In this document: positions 27,172 to 35,296 of the stretch, in pieces
How positions within the stretch are numbered: position 1 is the first letter of the stretch
Layout: the number at the start of each line of letters is the position of its first letter
Assembly: GCF_017811815.1 (NCBI RefSeq)
Contig: NZ_JADKZI010000002.1
Location: forward strand, 310,001-374,000
Direction of reading: 5' to 3'
Origin: Flavonifractor sp. AGMB03687
GTDB lineage: Bacteria; Bacillota; Clostridia; Oscillospirales; Oscillospiraceae
DNA length: 64,000 bases
The notes under the pieces: generated by a model
What the model was told of the DNA's origin: nothing
Databases searched by the model: none
What the model saw: the letters and a program-made list of their open reading frames with translations, nothing else
Made by a program: the position numbers and the translations under genes

Positions 27172-29111
27172 GGGTGGAGCTTGCCAAATCCGCCGGGTTC
27201 TGCTACGGCGTGCGCCGGGCGGTGGAGCTGGCGGAGCAGGCCGCCCAAAGCGGCAGGCCCTGCGCCATGCTGGGGCCCATCATCCACAACAGCAGCGTCA
27301 TCGACTACCTGAAGGAGCAGGGGGTGGGGCTGATCCAGTCCCCTGACCAGGCTCCCGCCGGTACCGCCGTCATCATCCGCTCCCACGGCGAGGGGCGGGC
27401 GGTTCATCAGGCTCTGGCAGAGCGGGGCTGCCCGGTCATCGACGCCACCTGTCCCAATGTTTCCCGCATCCACCGCATCGTGGAGGAGGCAGAGGGGGAG
27501 GGCAGGCAGGTGCTCATCATCGGCATGTCCGACCATCCCGAGGTGACCGCCATCGCTGGCTGGTGTGTCCATCCCGTTGTGCTGGAAGGGGAAGAGGCCC
27601 TGACCCAGTGGCTGGAGGAGGACCCGAAACGGCGGGAGATCCCCGTCACCATGGTGTCCCAAACCACCTCCACGCACTTCATCTGGACAAAGTGCGTAGA
27701 AAAAGCAAAAAAAGAGTGTACAAATTTAAAAATTTTTGATACAATATGTAATGCTACGTATAAACGGCAGTCTGAGGCTCAGGCGCTGGCCGCGAAAAGC
27801 GATGCTATGGTCGTCATCGGTGGACGGGAAAGCTCCAACACCCGACGGCTTGCCGAGTTATGCAAGGCGCTCTGCCCCATGGTCGTTTGGATCGAACGGG
27901 CGGCGGAGCTGGAACCTTCCACCCTGTACCGGAAGGCTTCTATTGGAATCACTGCGGGCGCGTCCACGCCTGAGTGGATTATAAAGGAGGTCTATGACAA
28001 AATGAGCGACGAAAACATTGAGATCGAGGAATCCTTCGCTGAAATGCTGGAGAAATCGATCAAGACTTTAAATACAGGGGAGAAGGTCACGGGCGTTGTC
28101 ACTGGCATTACGCCTACTGAGATCTATGTGGATCTTGGCACCAAGCACGCCGGTTACATACCGGTGTCCGAGCTGACCGATGACCCTACCGTTAAGGTCG
28201 AGGATCTGGTTAAGGTTGGCGATGAGATCGAAACCTACGTCATGCGCGTGAACGACCAGGAGGGTGTTGTGACCCTCTCCAAGAAGCGCCTTGACACCGT
28301 GAAGAGCTGGGAAGACGTGGAGCAGGCCAAGGAGGATCACACCACCGTCGAGGGCGTGGTCACCGAGGAGAACAAGGGCGGCGTCGTCGTGTCCATCAAG
28401 GGCGTGCGCGTCTTCGTGCCCGCTTCTCAGACCGGTCTGCCCCGTGAGACTCCCATGAGCCAGCTGGTCAAGCAGCATGTCCGCCTGCGCATCACCGAGG
28501 TCAACCGCGCCCGCAAGCGCGTGGTGGGCTCCATCCGCGCCGTTGAGGCCGAGGAGCGCGCCGCTAAGGCCGCCGAGGTGTGGGCCAACATCGAGGAGGG
28601 CAAGCGCTACACCGGTACCGTGAAGAGCCTGACCTCTTACGGCGCTTTCGTGGACATCGGCGGCGTGGACGGCATGGTCCACATCTCCGAGCTGTCCTGG
28701 TCCCGCATCAAGCACCCCTCCGAGGTCGTCTCCGTGGGCGACACCGTTGAGGTGTATGTTATCTCCTTCGACCCCGAGAAGAAGAAGATCTCTCTGGGCA
28801 TGAAGGACCGCTCCCAGAATCCCTGGGAGGTCTTCACCGGCAAGTATCAGGTGGGCGACGTGGCCAATGTCCGCGTGGTCAAGCTGATGACCTTCGGCGC
28901 CTTTGCCGAGATCGTGCCCGGTGTGGACGGTCTGATCCACATCTCCCAGATTGCCGATCACCGCATCGACAAGCCAGGCGACGTGCTGAGCGAGGGCCAG
29001 ATGGTGGACGTGAAGATCATCGACATCGACTACGACCACAAGAAGGTCTCCCTGTCCATCCGCGCTCTGCTGGAGGGCGGCGAGGAGGAGTCCGCTCCTG
29101 TGGAGGAGTAA
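27168..29111 (+). CDS. ispH-rpsA: Bifunctional 4-hydroxy-3-methylbut-2-enyl diphosphate reductase / ribosomal protein S1
   Basis: 647 residues. Residues 1 to about 280 are IspH: AGFCYGVRRAVE (C12), DATCPNV (C95) and FDTICNAT (C194) bind the 4Fe-4S cluster, with VIGGRESSNTRRLAELC. Residues about 295-640 carry four S1 RNA-binding repeats, each with a GVV/YGAFVDIG and GMVHISEL type core. IspH performs the last step of the MEP isoprenoid pathway; S1 helps mRNA binding to the 30S subunit. This fusion is known in Clostridia. No stop or frameshift separates the parts, but an in-frame ATG at 28002 with AAAGGAGG upstream and a candidate promoter inside the ispH part suggest separate S1 production. The first third of the junction is AT-rich compared with the rest. 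Confidence 0.94.
   Translation: MRVELAKSAGFCYGVRRAVELAEQAAQSGRPCAMLGPIIHNSSVIDYLKEQGVGLIQSPDQAPAGTAVIIRSHGEGRAVHQALAERGCPVIDATCPNVSRIHRIVEEAEGEGRQVLIIGMSDHPEVTAIAGWCVHPVVLEGEEALTQWLEEDPKRREIPVTMVSQTTSTHFIWTKCVEKAKKECTNLKIFDTICNATYKRQSEAQALAAKSDAMVVIGGRESSNTRRLAELCKALCPMVVWIERAAELEPSTLYRKASIGITAGASTPEWIIKEVYDKMSDENIEIEESFAEMLEKSIKTLNTGEKVTGVVTGITPTEIYVDLGTKHAGYIPVSELTDDPTVKVEDLVKVGDEIETYVMRVNDQEGVVTLSKKRLDTVKSWEDVEQAKEDHTTVEGVVTEENKGGVVVSIKGVRVFVPASQTGLPRETPMSQLVKQHVRLRITEVNRARKRVVGSIRAVEAEERAAKAAEVWANIEEGKRYTGTVKSLTSYGAFVDIGGVDGMVHISELSWSRIKHPSEVVSVGDTVEVYVISFDPEKKKISLGMKDRSQNPWEVFTGKYQVGDVANVRVVKLMTFGAFAEIVPGVDGLIHISQIADHRIDKPGDVLSEGQMVDVKIIDIDYDHKKVSLSIRALLEGGEEESAPVEE
27717..27745 (+). promoter_or_regulatory. 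Candidate promoter inside the ispH coding region
   Basis: TGTACA (27717-27722), 17 bases, TACAAT (27740-27745), in a strikingly AT-rich run (about 27700-27760) inside a GC-rich gene. It overlaps the codons just before the third cluster cysteine. It would drive the S1 half alone. Confidence 0.5.
27983..28004 (+). promoter_or_regulatory. Internal ribosome binding site and ATG for free S1
   Basis: AAAGGAGG (27983-27990), 11 bases, ATG 28002, in frame with the S1 repeats (residue 279 of the fusion, MSDENIEIEES). Product would be 369 aa, a normal four-domain S1. The nearer ATG at 27994 is out of frame and stops after three codons. Confidence 0.55.
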
Positions 29112-29122
29112 TTCCGTCACCC

Positions 29123-29158
29123 AAACGGGGACGCCAGTGATGGCGTCCCCGTTTTTTT
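29123..29158 (+). terminator. Terminator of the ispH-rpsA operon
   Basis: AAACGGGGACGCCA / TGGCGTCCCCGTTT with a GTGA loop, followed by TTTT. Confidence 0.93.
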
Positions 29159-29180
29159 ACACATAGGCAAGGGATTTTAC

Positions 29181-29209
29181 TTGCAAAGCGTCAAAATGAA
29201 GTCTATAAT
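29181..29209 (+). promoter_or_regulatory. Promoter of carD
   Basis: TTGCAA (29181-29186), 17 bases, TATAAT (29204-29209). Near-consensus sigma-A promoter with a leader of about 65 nt. Confidence 0.82.
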
Positions 29210-29280
29210 GAACTTATATAGGATAAAACAAGGTAAGGAGTGTATCAATCAGCCGGACAGATCTGCTTGGAGGTGGGATC

Positions 29281-29757
29281 GTGTTTCAGGTAGGGGACAA
29301 AATCGTTCACCCAATGCACGGTGCTGGTATCGTAGACAGCATTGTGCAGAAGAAAATCAACGGCGTCGTGCGGGAGTACTACATCCTCAAGCTGCCTGTG
29401 GGCGGCATGCTGGTCATGATCCCCACGGAAAACAGCGAGGAGATCGGTGTGCGCCCGGTGATTGACGGGGAGGAGGCAGACCGTGTCATTGCCGCCATAC
29501 CCAGCATTGAGGTGGACATGACCTCCAACTGGAACCGCCGCTATCGGGAGAACATGCTCCGGCTGAAGAGCGGGGACCTGCTGGAAGTGGCCCGGGTGGT
29601 AAAGGGACTGACCCACAGGGACGAGGAGCGGGGCCTGTCTACCGGAGAGCGCAAGATGCTCCACTCCGCCAAACAGATCCTGATCTCGGAGATCGTACTC
29701 TCCCAGAACGCCAGCTATGAGGATGTGGAAAAGCGCATCAACACCGCCATGGCGTAA
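29281..29757 (+). CDS. CarD family transcriptional regulator
   Basis: 158 residues. The RNA-polymerase-interacting Tudor-like domain is at the start (FQVGDKIVHPMHGAGIVDSI...YYILKLPVGGMLVMIP), followed by the helical C-terminal part (WNRRYRENMLRLKSGDLLEVARVVKGL...LSTGERKMLHSAKQILISE). CarD/CdnL stabilises open promoter complexes, often at rRNA promoters. GTG start 29281 is set by GGAGGTGGG. carD-ispD-ispF is a common clostridial order. Confidence 0.92.
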   Translation: MFQVGDKIVHPMHGAGIVDSIVQKKINGVVREYYILKLPVGGMLVMIPTENSEEIGVRPVIDGEEADRVIAAIPSIEVDMTSNWNRRYRENMLRLKSGDLLEVARVVKGLTHRDEERGLSTGERKMLHSAKQILISEIVLSQNASYEDVEKRINTAMA

Positions 29758-29807
29758 TAGGAATACAACGGCGGGACGGCAAGCCGCCCCGCCCATATCA
29801 GGCAAAG

Positions 29808-29833
29808 AAAAGGGGCCGTCAGGCTCCTTTTTT
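29808..29833 (+). terminator. Terminator after carD
   Basis: AAAAGGGGCC / GGCTCCTTTT with a GTCA loop (one G-T pair), followed by T residues. It lies 19 bases before ispD, so ispD needs read-through or an unseen promoter. Confidence 0.75.
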
Positions 29834-29851
29834 GCAGAAGGAGGAAACAAC

Positions 29852-30583
29852 ATGGCAGGGCTCTTTTCCCGCCTGTTTCATCGGGGCCAGTCCCCGTCCA
29901 TCCGCTGCGGTGCGGTGGTGCCGGCGGCGGGCAGCTCCACCCGGATGGGGCAGGATAAGGTGCTTCTTCCCCTGGACGGGGTGCCGGTGATCCTCCGCAC
30001 CCTCCAGGCCCTGGACGCCTGCCCCCTCATCGACGAGATCGTGGTGGTCACCCGGGAGGACCTGATCGTGCCCATCAGCGGCCTATGCAAGGACGCCGCC
30101 CTGTCCAAGGTGCGCAAGGTGGTGCGGGGCGGGGCTACCCGCACCCAGTCGGTGCTGGCCGGGGTGGAGGAGCTGAGCCGCTCGGTGGAGCTGGTGGCCA
30201 TCCACGACGGAGCCCGGCCCCTGGTGACCCCTCAGGTGCTGGACGAGGTGATCCACCGGGCCGAGGGCTGCGGTGCCGCCGCACCCGCTGTGCCTCTGAA
30301 GGACACGGTGAAGGTGGCCCACGACGGGCTGGTGGAATCCACCCCCGACCGGTCGGCTCTCTACGCCGTCCAGACCCCCCAGGTGTTCCAGCGGGACCTG
30401 ATCGGGGCCGCCCTGCGTAAGGCCCTGGAGGACGGGGCGCCCCTCACCGACGACTGCTCCGCTGTGGAGCGGCTGGGGGTGGCGGTGGCCCTGACAAAGG
30501 GAGACTACTGCAATCTGAAGCTGACCACCCCCGAGGATGTGGCGGTGGCCGAGGCCCTGATGGCATGGAGGAATGACGCATGA
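29852..30583 (+). CDS. ispD: 2-C-methyl-D-erythritol 4-phosphate cytidylyltransferase
   Basis: 243 residues. [19 protein letters not shown] (CTP-binding), [11 protein letters not shown] and VPLKDTVK, with LTDDCSAVE near the end, are IspD motifs. It makes CDP-methylerythritol in the MEP pathway. An N-terminal extension of about 18 residues precedes the usual start. AGGAGG lies 8 bases before the ATG. It overlaps ispF by 4 bases. Confidence 0.95.
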   Translation: MAGLFSRLFHRGQSPSIRCGAVVPAAGSSTRMGQDKVLLPLDGVPVILRTLQALDACPLIDEIVVVTREDLIVPISGLCKDAALSKVRKVVRGGATRTQSVLAGVEELSRSVELVAIHDGARPLVTPQVLDEVIHRAEGCGAAAPAVPLKDTVKVAHDGLVESTPDRSALYAVQTPQVFQRDLIGAALRKALEDGAPLTDDCSAVERLGVAVALTKGDYCNLKLTTPEDVAVAEALMAWRNDA

Positions 30584-31053
30584 GAATCGGACATGGATAC
30601 GACGTACATAAGCTGACCGAGGGCCGGAAGCTGATCCTGGGCGGGGTGGACATCCCCTACGAGAAGGGGCTGCTGGGCCACTCCGACGCCGACGTGCTCA
30701 CCCACGCCATTATGGACGCCCTGCTGGGGGCGGCGGCTTTGGGGGACATCGGTAAGCTGTTCCCCGACAACGACCCGGCCTACGCCGGAGCGGACAGTCT
30801 GGTGCTGCTGGAGCGGGTAGGGGAGCGCATTGCCCAGGCCGGGTACCGGGTGGGCAACATCGACGCCACCATCTTGGCCCAACGCCCCAAGCTGGCTCCC
30901 CACATCCCCCAGATGCGGGCCAATCTGGCCCACCGGCTGGGGCTGGACGTGGATCAGGTCAGCGTGAAGGCCACCACCGAGGAGGGCCTAGGTTTCACCG
31001 GCACCGGGGAGGGCATGGCCGCCCACGCGGTGTGCCTGCTGGAGTCCATTTAA
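30580..31053 (+). CDS. ispF: 2-C-methyl-D-erythritol 2,4-cyclodiphosphate synthase
   Basis: 157 residues. [11 protein letters not shown] (metal-binding D and H), [27 protein letters not shown], and [20 protein letters not shown] are diagnostic. Together with ispD and ispH in this window it covers three MEP steps. Confidence 0.97.
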   Translation: MRIGHGYDVHKLTEGRKLILGGVDIPYEKGLLGHSDADVLTHAIMDALLGAAALGDIGKLFPDNDPAYAGADSLVLLERVGERIAQAGYRVGNIDATILAQRPKLAPHIPQMRANLAHRLGLDVDQVSVKATTEEGLGFTGTGEGMAAHAVCLLESI

Positions 31054-31074
31054 GATACGGTTCACCCTTCGCTT

Positions 31075-31112
31075 CTCTCGCACATATGCTGGTGCGAGAG
31101 GAGCGTTTTTTT
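31075..31112 (+). terminator. Hairpin with T run between ispF and the DUF3343 gene, overlapping its ribosome binding site
   Basis: CTCTCGCAC / GTGCGAGAG perfect 9-base stem, 8-base loop, then GAGCG and eight T/A residues (TTTTTTTA). It looks like an intrinsic terminator, yet the 3' arm runs into AGAGGAG, the ribosome binding site for the ATG at 31113, so it may instead hide that site. Confidence 0.7.
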
Positions 31113-31367
31113 ATGGTCTATTATCTCATCGTCTGCCGCTCCCTGACCTATGCCCAGCGGACGGCCGCCGCGCTGGAGCGGGCGGGGATCACGGCGCGGA
31201 TCCTTCGATCCCCCAAACTCATCGACCGGGAGGGGTGCAGCCACTCCGTCAAGGTGGCCGAGCGCAATCTCACCGCCGCCCTGGTGGTGCTCAACCGGGC
31301 GGGCCTCAACCCCAAACGGATCTTCCTCCAGGCGGAGGACGGCGGCTACCGGGAGGTGGGGCTGTGA
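31113..31367 (+). CDS. DUF3343 domain protein
   Basis: 84 residues, typical for DUF3343 (putative Se/S carrier-like proteins): YYLIVCRSLTYAQRTAAALERAGITARILRSP... ending in an ILxxxGLxPKRIF-type motif. Cys 8 in CRSLTYA is the only cysteine near the start and GCSHSVKV supplies the second, matching the family pattern. It overlaps the cysteine-desulfurase-like gene by 4 bases. By family knowledge, DUF3343 lies beside such enzymes in sulfur/selenium gene groups; the exact role is not proven. Confidence 0.82.
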   Translation: MVYYLIVCRSLTYAQRTAAALERAGITARILRSPKLIDREGCSHSVKVAERNLTAALVVLNRAGLNPKRIFLQAEDGGYREVGL

Positions 31368-32494
31368 TCTACCTGGACAGCGCCGCCACCACCCTGCAAA
31401 AGCCCCCCGCCGTGGCCCGGGCGGCAGCCTGGGCGGTGGGCCATCTGGCCAGCCCTGGCCGGGGAGGTCACCTGCCAGCCCGTCGGGCAGCGGAGACCGC
31501 CTTTGCCTGCCGTCAGGCGGCGGCGGAGCTCTTCGGGGTGGAGAGCCCCGAGCAGGTGGTGTTCACCTCCAATGCCACCCACGGCCTGAACATCGCCATC
31601 CGCTCCCTGGTCAAGCCGGGAGACCGGGTGCTCATCTCCCCCTGGGAACACAACGCCGTCACCCGGCCCCTCCACGCCCTGGGGGCGGAGATCGTGGTGG
31701 CCAAGGCGCCCCTGTTTGACAGGCAGGGGCAGTTGGATGCCTTCGAGGCGGGACTGGAGGCTCGACCGGACGCGGTGGTGTGCACCCACGTGTCCAATGT
31801 GTTCGGCTTCGTGCTGCCCGTGGAGGAGATATCCGCCCTGTGCCGCCGCCGGGGAGTGCCCCTCATCCTGGACGCCTCACAGTCCGCCGGCTGTCTGTCG
31901 GTGCGGCAGGATGTGCTGGGAGCGGCCTTTATCGCCATGCCCGGCCACAAGGGGTTATGTGGCCCTCAGGGTACTGGGCTGCTCCTCTGCGGCGGGGTGG
32001 AGGCCATCCCCCTGCTCCAGGGGGGCACCGGCAGCGCTTCCGCGCTCCAGACCATGCCCGACTACCTGCCCGACCGGCTGGAGGCGGGCACCCACAACCT
32101 GCCCGGCATCGCCGGATTGCTGGCAGGGCTGCGCTATGTGGCAGGCCGCACGCCAGAGGCCATCGGCAAAAAGGAGGGGGCCCTCATCCGCCGGGCGGCC
32201 CAGGGTCTGGCACGGCTGCCCCACGTCACGGTCTTTCGGGCCCGGGACCCGGCCTGCCAGAGCGGCGTGCTCTCCTTCCAGGTGGCGGGGATGGACTGCG
32301 AGGCAGTAGGGGAGTCCCTGAGCCGCCGGAGCATCGCGGTGCGGGCGGGGCTCCACTGCGCACCCCTGGCCCACGAGAGCGCCGGCACCCTGGAGGCAGG
32401 TACCGTCCGGGCCAGCGTGTCCGATTTCAACACAACCGCGGAGGTGGAGCGCTTTGTGTGGGAGGTCTCCTGTCTGGCCCAATCATCCCGGTAA
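31364..32494 (+). CDS. Cysteine desulfurase family protein (class V aminotransferase)
   Basis: 376 residues. IYLDSAATTLQKPPAV at the start, FTSNATHGLNIAI, HVSNVFGFVLPVEEI, DASQSAGCL and the PLP lysine in MPGHKGLCGPQGTG. It ends without the extended active-site loop of IscS. It resembles the EF2568-type desulfurase family, which I recall being linked to selenium-dependent molybdenum hydroxylases; a molybdenum hydroxylase gene lies at the right end of this window. GTG start at 31364 is coupled to the DUF3343 gene. Selenium role is inference. Confidence 0.85.
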   Translation: MIYLDSAATTLQKPPAVARAAAWAVGHLASPGRGGHLPARRAAETAFACRQAAAELFGVESPEQVVFTSNATHGLNIAIRSLVKPGDRVLISPWEHNAVTRPLHALGAEIVVAKAPLFDRQGQLDAFEAGLEARPDAVVCTHVSNVFGFVLPVEEISALCRRRGVPLILDASQSAGCLSVRQDVLGAAFIAMPGHKGLCGPQGTGLLLCGGVEAIPLLQGGTGSASALQTMPDYLPDRLEAGTHNLPGIAGLLAGLRYVAGRTPEAIGKKEGALIRRAAQGLARLPHVTVFRARDPACQSGVLSFQVAGMDCEAVGESLSRRSIAVRAGLHCAPLAHESAGTLEAGTVRASVSDFNTTAEVERFVWEVSCLAQSSR

Positions 32495-32502
32495 GCGAAA
32501 TG

Positions 32503-32534
32503 CCCTCCAGGGCCCTTGGCCCGGAGGGTTTTTT
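32503..32534 (+). terminator. Terminator of the DUF3343/desulfurase unit
   Basis: CCCTCC-A-GGGCC / GGCCC-GGAGGG stem with one bulged A, followed by TTTTTT. Confidence 0.87.
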
Positions 32535-32603
32535 GCTGCTCAGACTCTGTCGGATCGAGGGGAATCGGCAGAGGAATTCACAGAAAATTGATCTTGCTTA
32601 CCC

Positions 32604-32632
32604 TTGTCAATCGTAGGGGAATACAGTATAAT
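32604..32632 (+). promoter_or_regulatory. Promoter of the cdaA operon
   Basis: TTGTCA (32604-32609), 17 bases, TATAAT (32627-32632). About 75-nt leader before cdaA. Confidence 0.83.
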
Positions 32633-32713
32633 AAATTGGTTAAAGTAGGTCGGACAACAAGTTCCGGCCAGGAGGAATGACCGGCGCCGCCGGAGAGCGG
32701 GAGACGAGGGAGT

Positions 32714-33601
32714 ATGGAAGGCATTTTATACCTTTTACAGCAGCTGAAAGCCATGGTGACCCCCATCGGGATCTCCGATATCATCGATATCCTCATCATG
32801 GCCTTTATCATTTACAAGCTCATCATGCTCATCCGCCGCACCAGCTCCGGGGCGGTGGCCAAGGGCGTATTGGTGTTCATTGTGGTCCTGTGGGTATCCA
32901 GCATGATTGGGCTGAATACCTTCAACTTCCTGCTGGGCAAGTTGGTGGAATGGGGCGGCGTGGCCCTGGTGGTCATTTTCCAACCGGAGATCCGCCGCTT
33001 CCTGGAGCAGATGGGCCGCACCACCCTGGGCCAGGTATTTACCCACGCCGAGGAGCGCAACGAGCTGGACAGCGCCATCACCCAGACGGTGGAGGCCTAC
33101 ACCTCGCTGTCCAAGACCAAAACTGGTGCGCTGATGGTGTTTGAGCGGAAGAACATGCTGGAGGAAGCCATCAAAACGGGCACCGCCCTGGATTGCTCGG
33201 TAAATGCCGAGCTGCTGAAAAACATCTTCTGGAACAAGGCCCCCCTCCACGATGGCGCGGTCATCGTCCGGGGCGGGCGTATTGTGGGCGCCGGCTGCAT
33301 GCTGCCCATGTCGGGCAACGTGAACCTGTCCCGGGAGCTGGGCATGCGCCACCGGGCGGGCATCGGCGCCAGCGAGCACACCGACGCGGTGGTGGCCATT
33401 GTCTCCGAGGAGACCGGCTCCATCTCGGTGGCGGTGGGCGGCATGCTCAAGCGGCACCTGGCCCCCGAGACTCTGGAGCGGCTGCTGCGCAACGAGCTGA
33501 TGCCGGAGAAGGAGCAGACGGAGACGCCCGCCAGGTCCAAGCTGCTGAACCTGCTCCGGGGCGGAAAGGGGGAGAAGCAGAATGATGAAAAAAATCACTG
33601 A
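32714..33601 (+). CDS. cdaA: Diadenylate cyclase CdaA
   Basis: 295 residues. Three N-terminal membrane segments (about 22-95), then a DisA_N cyclase domain with LHDGAVIV (DGA at 180-182) and MRHRAGIGASE (RHR at 212-214), the ATP-binding motifs. It makes c-di-AMP, needed for potassium and osmotic balance. The next gene, overlapping by 20 bases, is its regulator CdaR. The usual third partner glmM is not here. A charged C-terminal tail is present. Confidence 0.95.
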   Translation: MEGILYLLQQLKAMVTPIGISDIIDILIMAFIIYKLIMLIRRTSSGAVAKGVLVFIVVLWVSSMIGLNTFNFLLGKLVEWGGVALVVIFQPEIRRFLEQMGRTTLGQVFTHAEERNELDSAITQTVEAYTSLSKTKTGALMVFERKNMLEEAIKTGTALDCSVNAELLKNIFWNKAPLHDGAVIVRGGRIVGAGCMLPMSGNVNLSRELGMRHRAGIGASEHTDAVVAIVSEETGSISVAVGGMLKRHLAPETLERLLRNELMPEKEQTETPARSKLLNLLRGGKGEKQNDEKNH

Positions 33602-34826
33602 CAGCCGGTGGTTCTATATTCTGGTCTCCATCCTGATGGCCTTTGTGCTGTGGGTGTATGTGGGCAAGGATGCAAACCCCATCACCACCAGCACCATCCG
33701 CAACGTGCAGGTGGTGTACAGCGGCCTGGACGTGCTGGAGGAGCGGGGCCTGATGATCTCCGAGGGCGCCAGTCAGACCGTCAGCCTGAACATTCAGGCC
33801 CGGCGTGACGTGTTCAACCGGATCTCCCAGGGGGAGGTCACCGTCACCATTGACGTGTCCTCCATCACCGAGCCGGGGGAGCAGTCCGTCCCCATCACCA
33901 CCCGCATCATCAGCTATCCCAGGTCCATCACCTCCACCGACGCTATCGAACTGCGGTACACCAGTCCCGCCACCGTGGACTTTACCGTGTCCCGCTGGAA
34001 GACCAAGGAGGTAGACGTGCAGGCCGCCTTTGAGGGCAGCGTGGCCGAGGGCTACCAGCGGGGCGAGATCACGGTCACGCCTCAGCGCATCAGCATCAGC
34101 GGCCCCGAGGAGCTGGTGGATCTGGTGGATCACGCCCAGGTCACCATTGCTCAGGACGGCCTGACCGAAACCTACAGCGAGCAGTGTGCCTACAGTCTGG
34201 TGGATCTGGACGGCGGCGTGGTGTCGGGCAGCAACCTGAAGACCGATCCGGAGAGCGTGCTGGTCACCCTGCCGGTGGAGGTGCTCAAGGAGGTACCCCT
34301 TACCGTCAACCTCATCGAAGGCGGCGGCGCCACGGCGGAGAACGCCAAGGTGACCATCGAGCCCGCCGACACCATCATGGTGTCGGGCAGCCAGTCCGAT
34401 CTGGAGGGGCTGAAGGAGATCTCCCTGGGCGATATCGATCTGTCCGATGTCTACGGTACCAATACCTTCGTGAAGGAGATCGAGCTTGCTCCCGAGCTGA
34501 CCAACGTCAGCGGTATCACGGAGGCAAAGGTGACCGTCACCATCCAGGGCCTTGCCACCCGTACCATGAAGGTGGACAACATCGAGATCATCAACAAGCC
34601 GGTGGGCTACCAGGCGGAGGCCATCACCAAGTCGTGCAGCGTCCTCATCCGGGGTCCGGAGGAGGAGGTCAACAAGGTGACCGAGTCCCAGCTGCGCATT
34701 GTGGCTGACCTGTCCAACACCGACCCGTCCACCGGCAGCCGCACCGTCCCCGTCAAGGTCTATCTGGACGGCAGCAGTGAAGTGGGCGTGGTGGGGGACT
34801 ACTCCATCTCGGTGTCCCTGTCCTAG
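33582..34826 (+). CDS. cdaR: YbbR domain protein CdaR, regulator of CdaA
   Basis: 414 residues. One N-terminal membrane segment (about 10-27, FYILVSILMAFVLWVYV), then about four extracellular YbbR-like beta repeats marked by VSVTL/VDVSSI patterns and VSGPEELV/VSGSQSDL/IRGPEEEV turns. CdaR binds CdaA at the membrane and tunes c-di-AMP formation. AAGGGGGAG upstream supports the ATG at 33582 or the next codon. Confidence 0.92.
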   Translation: MMKKITDSRWFYILVSILMAFVLWVYVGKDANPITTSTIRNVQVVYSGLDVLEERGLMISEGASQTVSLNIQARRDVFNRISQGEVTVTIDVSSITEPGEQSVPITTRIISYPRSITSTDAIELRYTSPATVDFTVSRWKTKEVDVQAAFEGSVAEGYQRGEITVTPQRISISGPEELVDLVDHAQVTIAQDGLTETYSEQCAYSLVDLDGGVVSGSNLKTDPESVLVTLPVEVLKEVPLTVNLIEGGGATAENAKVTIEPADTIMVSGSQSDLEGLKEISLGDIDLSDVYGTNTFVKEIELAPELTNVSGITEAKVTVTIQGLATRTMKVDNIEIINKPVGYQAEAITKSCSVLIRGPEEEVNKVTESQLRIVADLSNTDPSTGSRTVPVKVYLDGSSEVGVVGDYSISVSLS

Positions 34827-34867
34827 CAACATGAGATTCGGAACGATTTCAATATAAAGGTGATTCC

Positions 34868-35296
34868 ATGATTCAGACAGCAAAAGTGACCAAAGTATTT
34901 CCCGACGGCCGGGCGGAGGTGGCGGTAAAGCGCCAGTCCGCCTGCGGCCACGACTGTTCCAAGTGCGGCGGCGGGTGCAGTGAGCTGATGGTCAGCTCCA
35001 CCGTGGCCGTCATGGCCGCCAACCCGGTGCGGGCCATGCCCGGAGACATGGTGCGGGTGGAATCCTCCACCAGCGGCATTCTGAAGGCCGCCCTGGTGGT
35101 CTATCTGGTGCCCTTCCTGCTCTTCTTCCTGGGCTACTTCATCTGCGCGGGCCTGGGCCTGAGCGGCGGCGTCAGCGCCGCGGCTGGCGGCGTGGGCTTT
35201 GCCGTGGGAGTGCTGCTGGCGGTGCTGCTGGACCGTCAGGTCCGCCGCAGCCGCTCCATTACCTTCTGCATCACCTCCATCAATCCCGCCGACTGA
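34868..35296 (+). CDS. SoxR-reducing system / RseC family protein
   Basis: 142 residues. An N-terminal cysteine cluster CGHDCSKCGGGC (four-cysteine RseC motif) is followed by two membrane segments at about 72-90 and 95-120. RseC/MucC proteins take part in electron transfer in the Rnf-linked SoxR-reducing system or sigma-E control in other bacteria; no rnf genes are nearby. AAAGGTG lies before the ATG. It is followed by DUF5685 with a 1-base overlap. Confidence 0.87.
   Translation: MIQTAKVTKVFPDGRAEVAVKRQSACGHDCSKCGGGCSELMVSSTVAVMAANPVRAMPGDMVRVESSTSGILKAALVVYLVPFLLFFLGYFICAGLGLSGGVSAAAGGVGFAVGVLLAVLLDRQVRRSRSITFCITSINPAD

Noticed and set aside
27994-28005. ATG directly behind AAAGGAGG inside ispH-rpsA
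   Set aside because: Out of frame with S1; stops after three codons. The in-frame ATG at 28002 is the better internal start.
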